Assembly: GCA_024036415.1 (NCBI GenBank)
Contig: JAMWET010000060.1
Span: 813,297-877,296, forward strand
Direction of reading: 5' to 3'
Source: Prochilodus magdalenae
Lineage: Eukaryota > Chordata > Actinopteri > Characiformes > Prochilodontidae
Length of the DNA: 64,000 nt
Shown in pieces: positions 63,169-64,000 of the stretch (position 1 is its first letter; every line of letters begins with the position of its first letter). The notes under the pieces were generated by a model. It was not told the origin of the DNA and did no database searches. It saw nothing but the letters and a program-made list of their open reading frames with translations. A program made the position numbers and the translations under genes.

Positions 63169-63294
63169 CTATATATGATATGCTACAGTCATACATTATA
63201 TATATGATTACTTCCCCTGTTGTTCACAGGTGTATAGGCTTGAAGATGCAGGAAAAAAGATTTTTGTATTCAGACTTTTTTTAGTTAAGCAGTT

Positions 63295-63435
63295 GGGTTG
63301 TTCAGCAGCTATGCTGGAACATAGGAGCAATTGAGCCATGCCCACAGGAATCTGGGTGTTAAGTGCTTTGCTCAAGGCTATAACTGTAATGGCCTGTGAT
63401 CAAAACAGAAGACTACATCTAAGCCCCAAAATACT
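63295..63435. repeat. decayed dispersed repeat fragment in prickle1 intron
   Basis: Contains GTTAAGTGCTTTGCTCAAGG followed by CTATAACTGTAATGG, resembling the fish repeat block with GCCTTGCTCAAGGGC. Heavily diverged, so low confidence. Confidence 0.35.
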
Positions 63436-64000
63436 CACACCCATGGCTCTTCTTCAGAAGTGAGCCAGGAACCTTCCCAGTCATATGTAGGTCACACCAT
63501 CGTAACCCACAGAGGGCGCCCCCACCCTCAAGGCCGACCTGAAAACGGATGTCTCAAAAGGAACGCTGTTCTGTGTGTGTTCTGAACCGATGTTGCTACC
63601 AAAGTGGACTCTGAGTGATCACATTTTGCAACTCCCACACATCAACTCTCTTCTTCGTGGTGGTGAAAAAGAGTGTGGGTGCCGGTTATACTTCACGGGT
63701 TTTCATACCTTTACCTTGTTTCATTGCACTGTACTCCTACCTGCAGTCACAGAGGAGACCTTGTTTCCATGTGATTCTTGCTGTGGGTGTTGTGTACAAT
63801 GAGCACATTGAGCTGTTTGATTTGATGATGTTGCTGTGGAGGAAGCGGCCATATAAAATATGTGGCACAGATATTTCCTACTCACATTGCTGCGGTTTAG
63901 CTCGCAAGCGCCCCAGAGGAGGGATTTATATTGGGACATTGCTCTGAGGCGCTTTCCTGTGTGCCATTATTGTTTTTCTGAGGCACCATATGCATCACTT

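Overview
The window looks like teleost fish nuclear DNA. The grounds are one vertebrate-type multi-exon gene with GT-AG introns, sparse coding sequence, many microsatellites, and fish-type mobile elements: a Tc1-like transposon, an L2-clade LINE, a Ty3/Gypsy-like solo LTR and several MITE families. I cannot name the species. Almost every open reading frame of 60-130 codons here is chance.

The only clear host gene is at the right end on the + strand. Exon 60821-61003 carries the start codon and exon 62701-62814 follows. Together they encode the first 95 residues of a Prickle planar-cell-polarity protein, best matching PRICKLE1, up to the start of the PET domain. The rest of the gene lies beyond the window. 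A CpG-rich block near 42.7-43.5 kb with a consensus donor at 43055/43056 is a plausible non-coding first exon and promoter. If so, intron 1 is about 17.8 kb and positions 1 to about 42.7 kb are upstream intergenic or regulatory DNA.

Layout: 0-4.4 kb holds a decayed repeat, a MITE and an inactivated Tc1 element, then an L2 3' tail. 4.4-26 kb is mostly unique AT-rich DNA with MITE copies, old repeats, a tRNA-Gly-like relic and microsatellites. 26.5-29.3 kb is a TTAA-type MITE split by a young-looking L2 element with an intact reverse-transcriptase frame. 34.5-35.0 kb is a solo LTR. 35-42.7 kb is unique DNA with possible conserved non-coding elements. 43-60.8 kb is the putative prickle1 intron 1, with a CT tract of about 425 bp. 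60.8-64 kb holds the coding exons and introns 2 and 3.

I found no operon-like, defence-like or otherwise novel multi-gene system. The most notable items are the prickle1 start-site architecture, the layered transposon insertions, a recurrent MITE family of about 250 bp with at least four copies, and a weak possible coding remnant near 21.4-21.5 kb.
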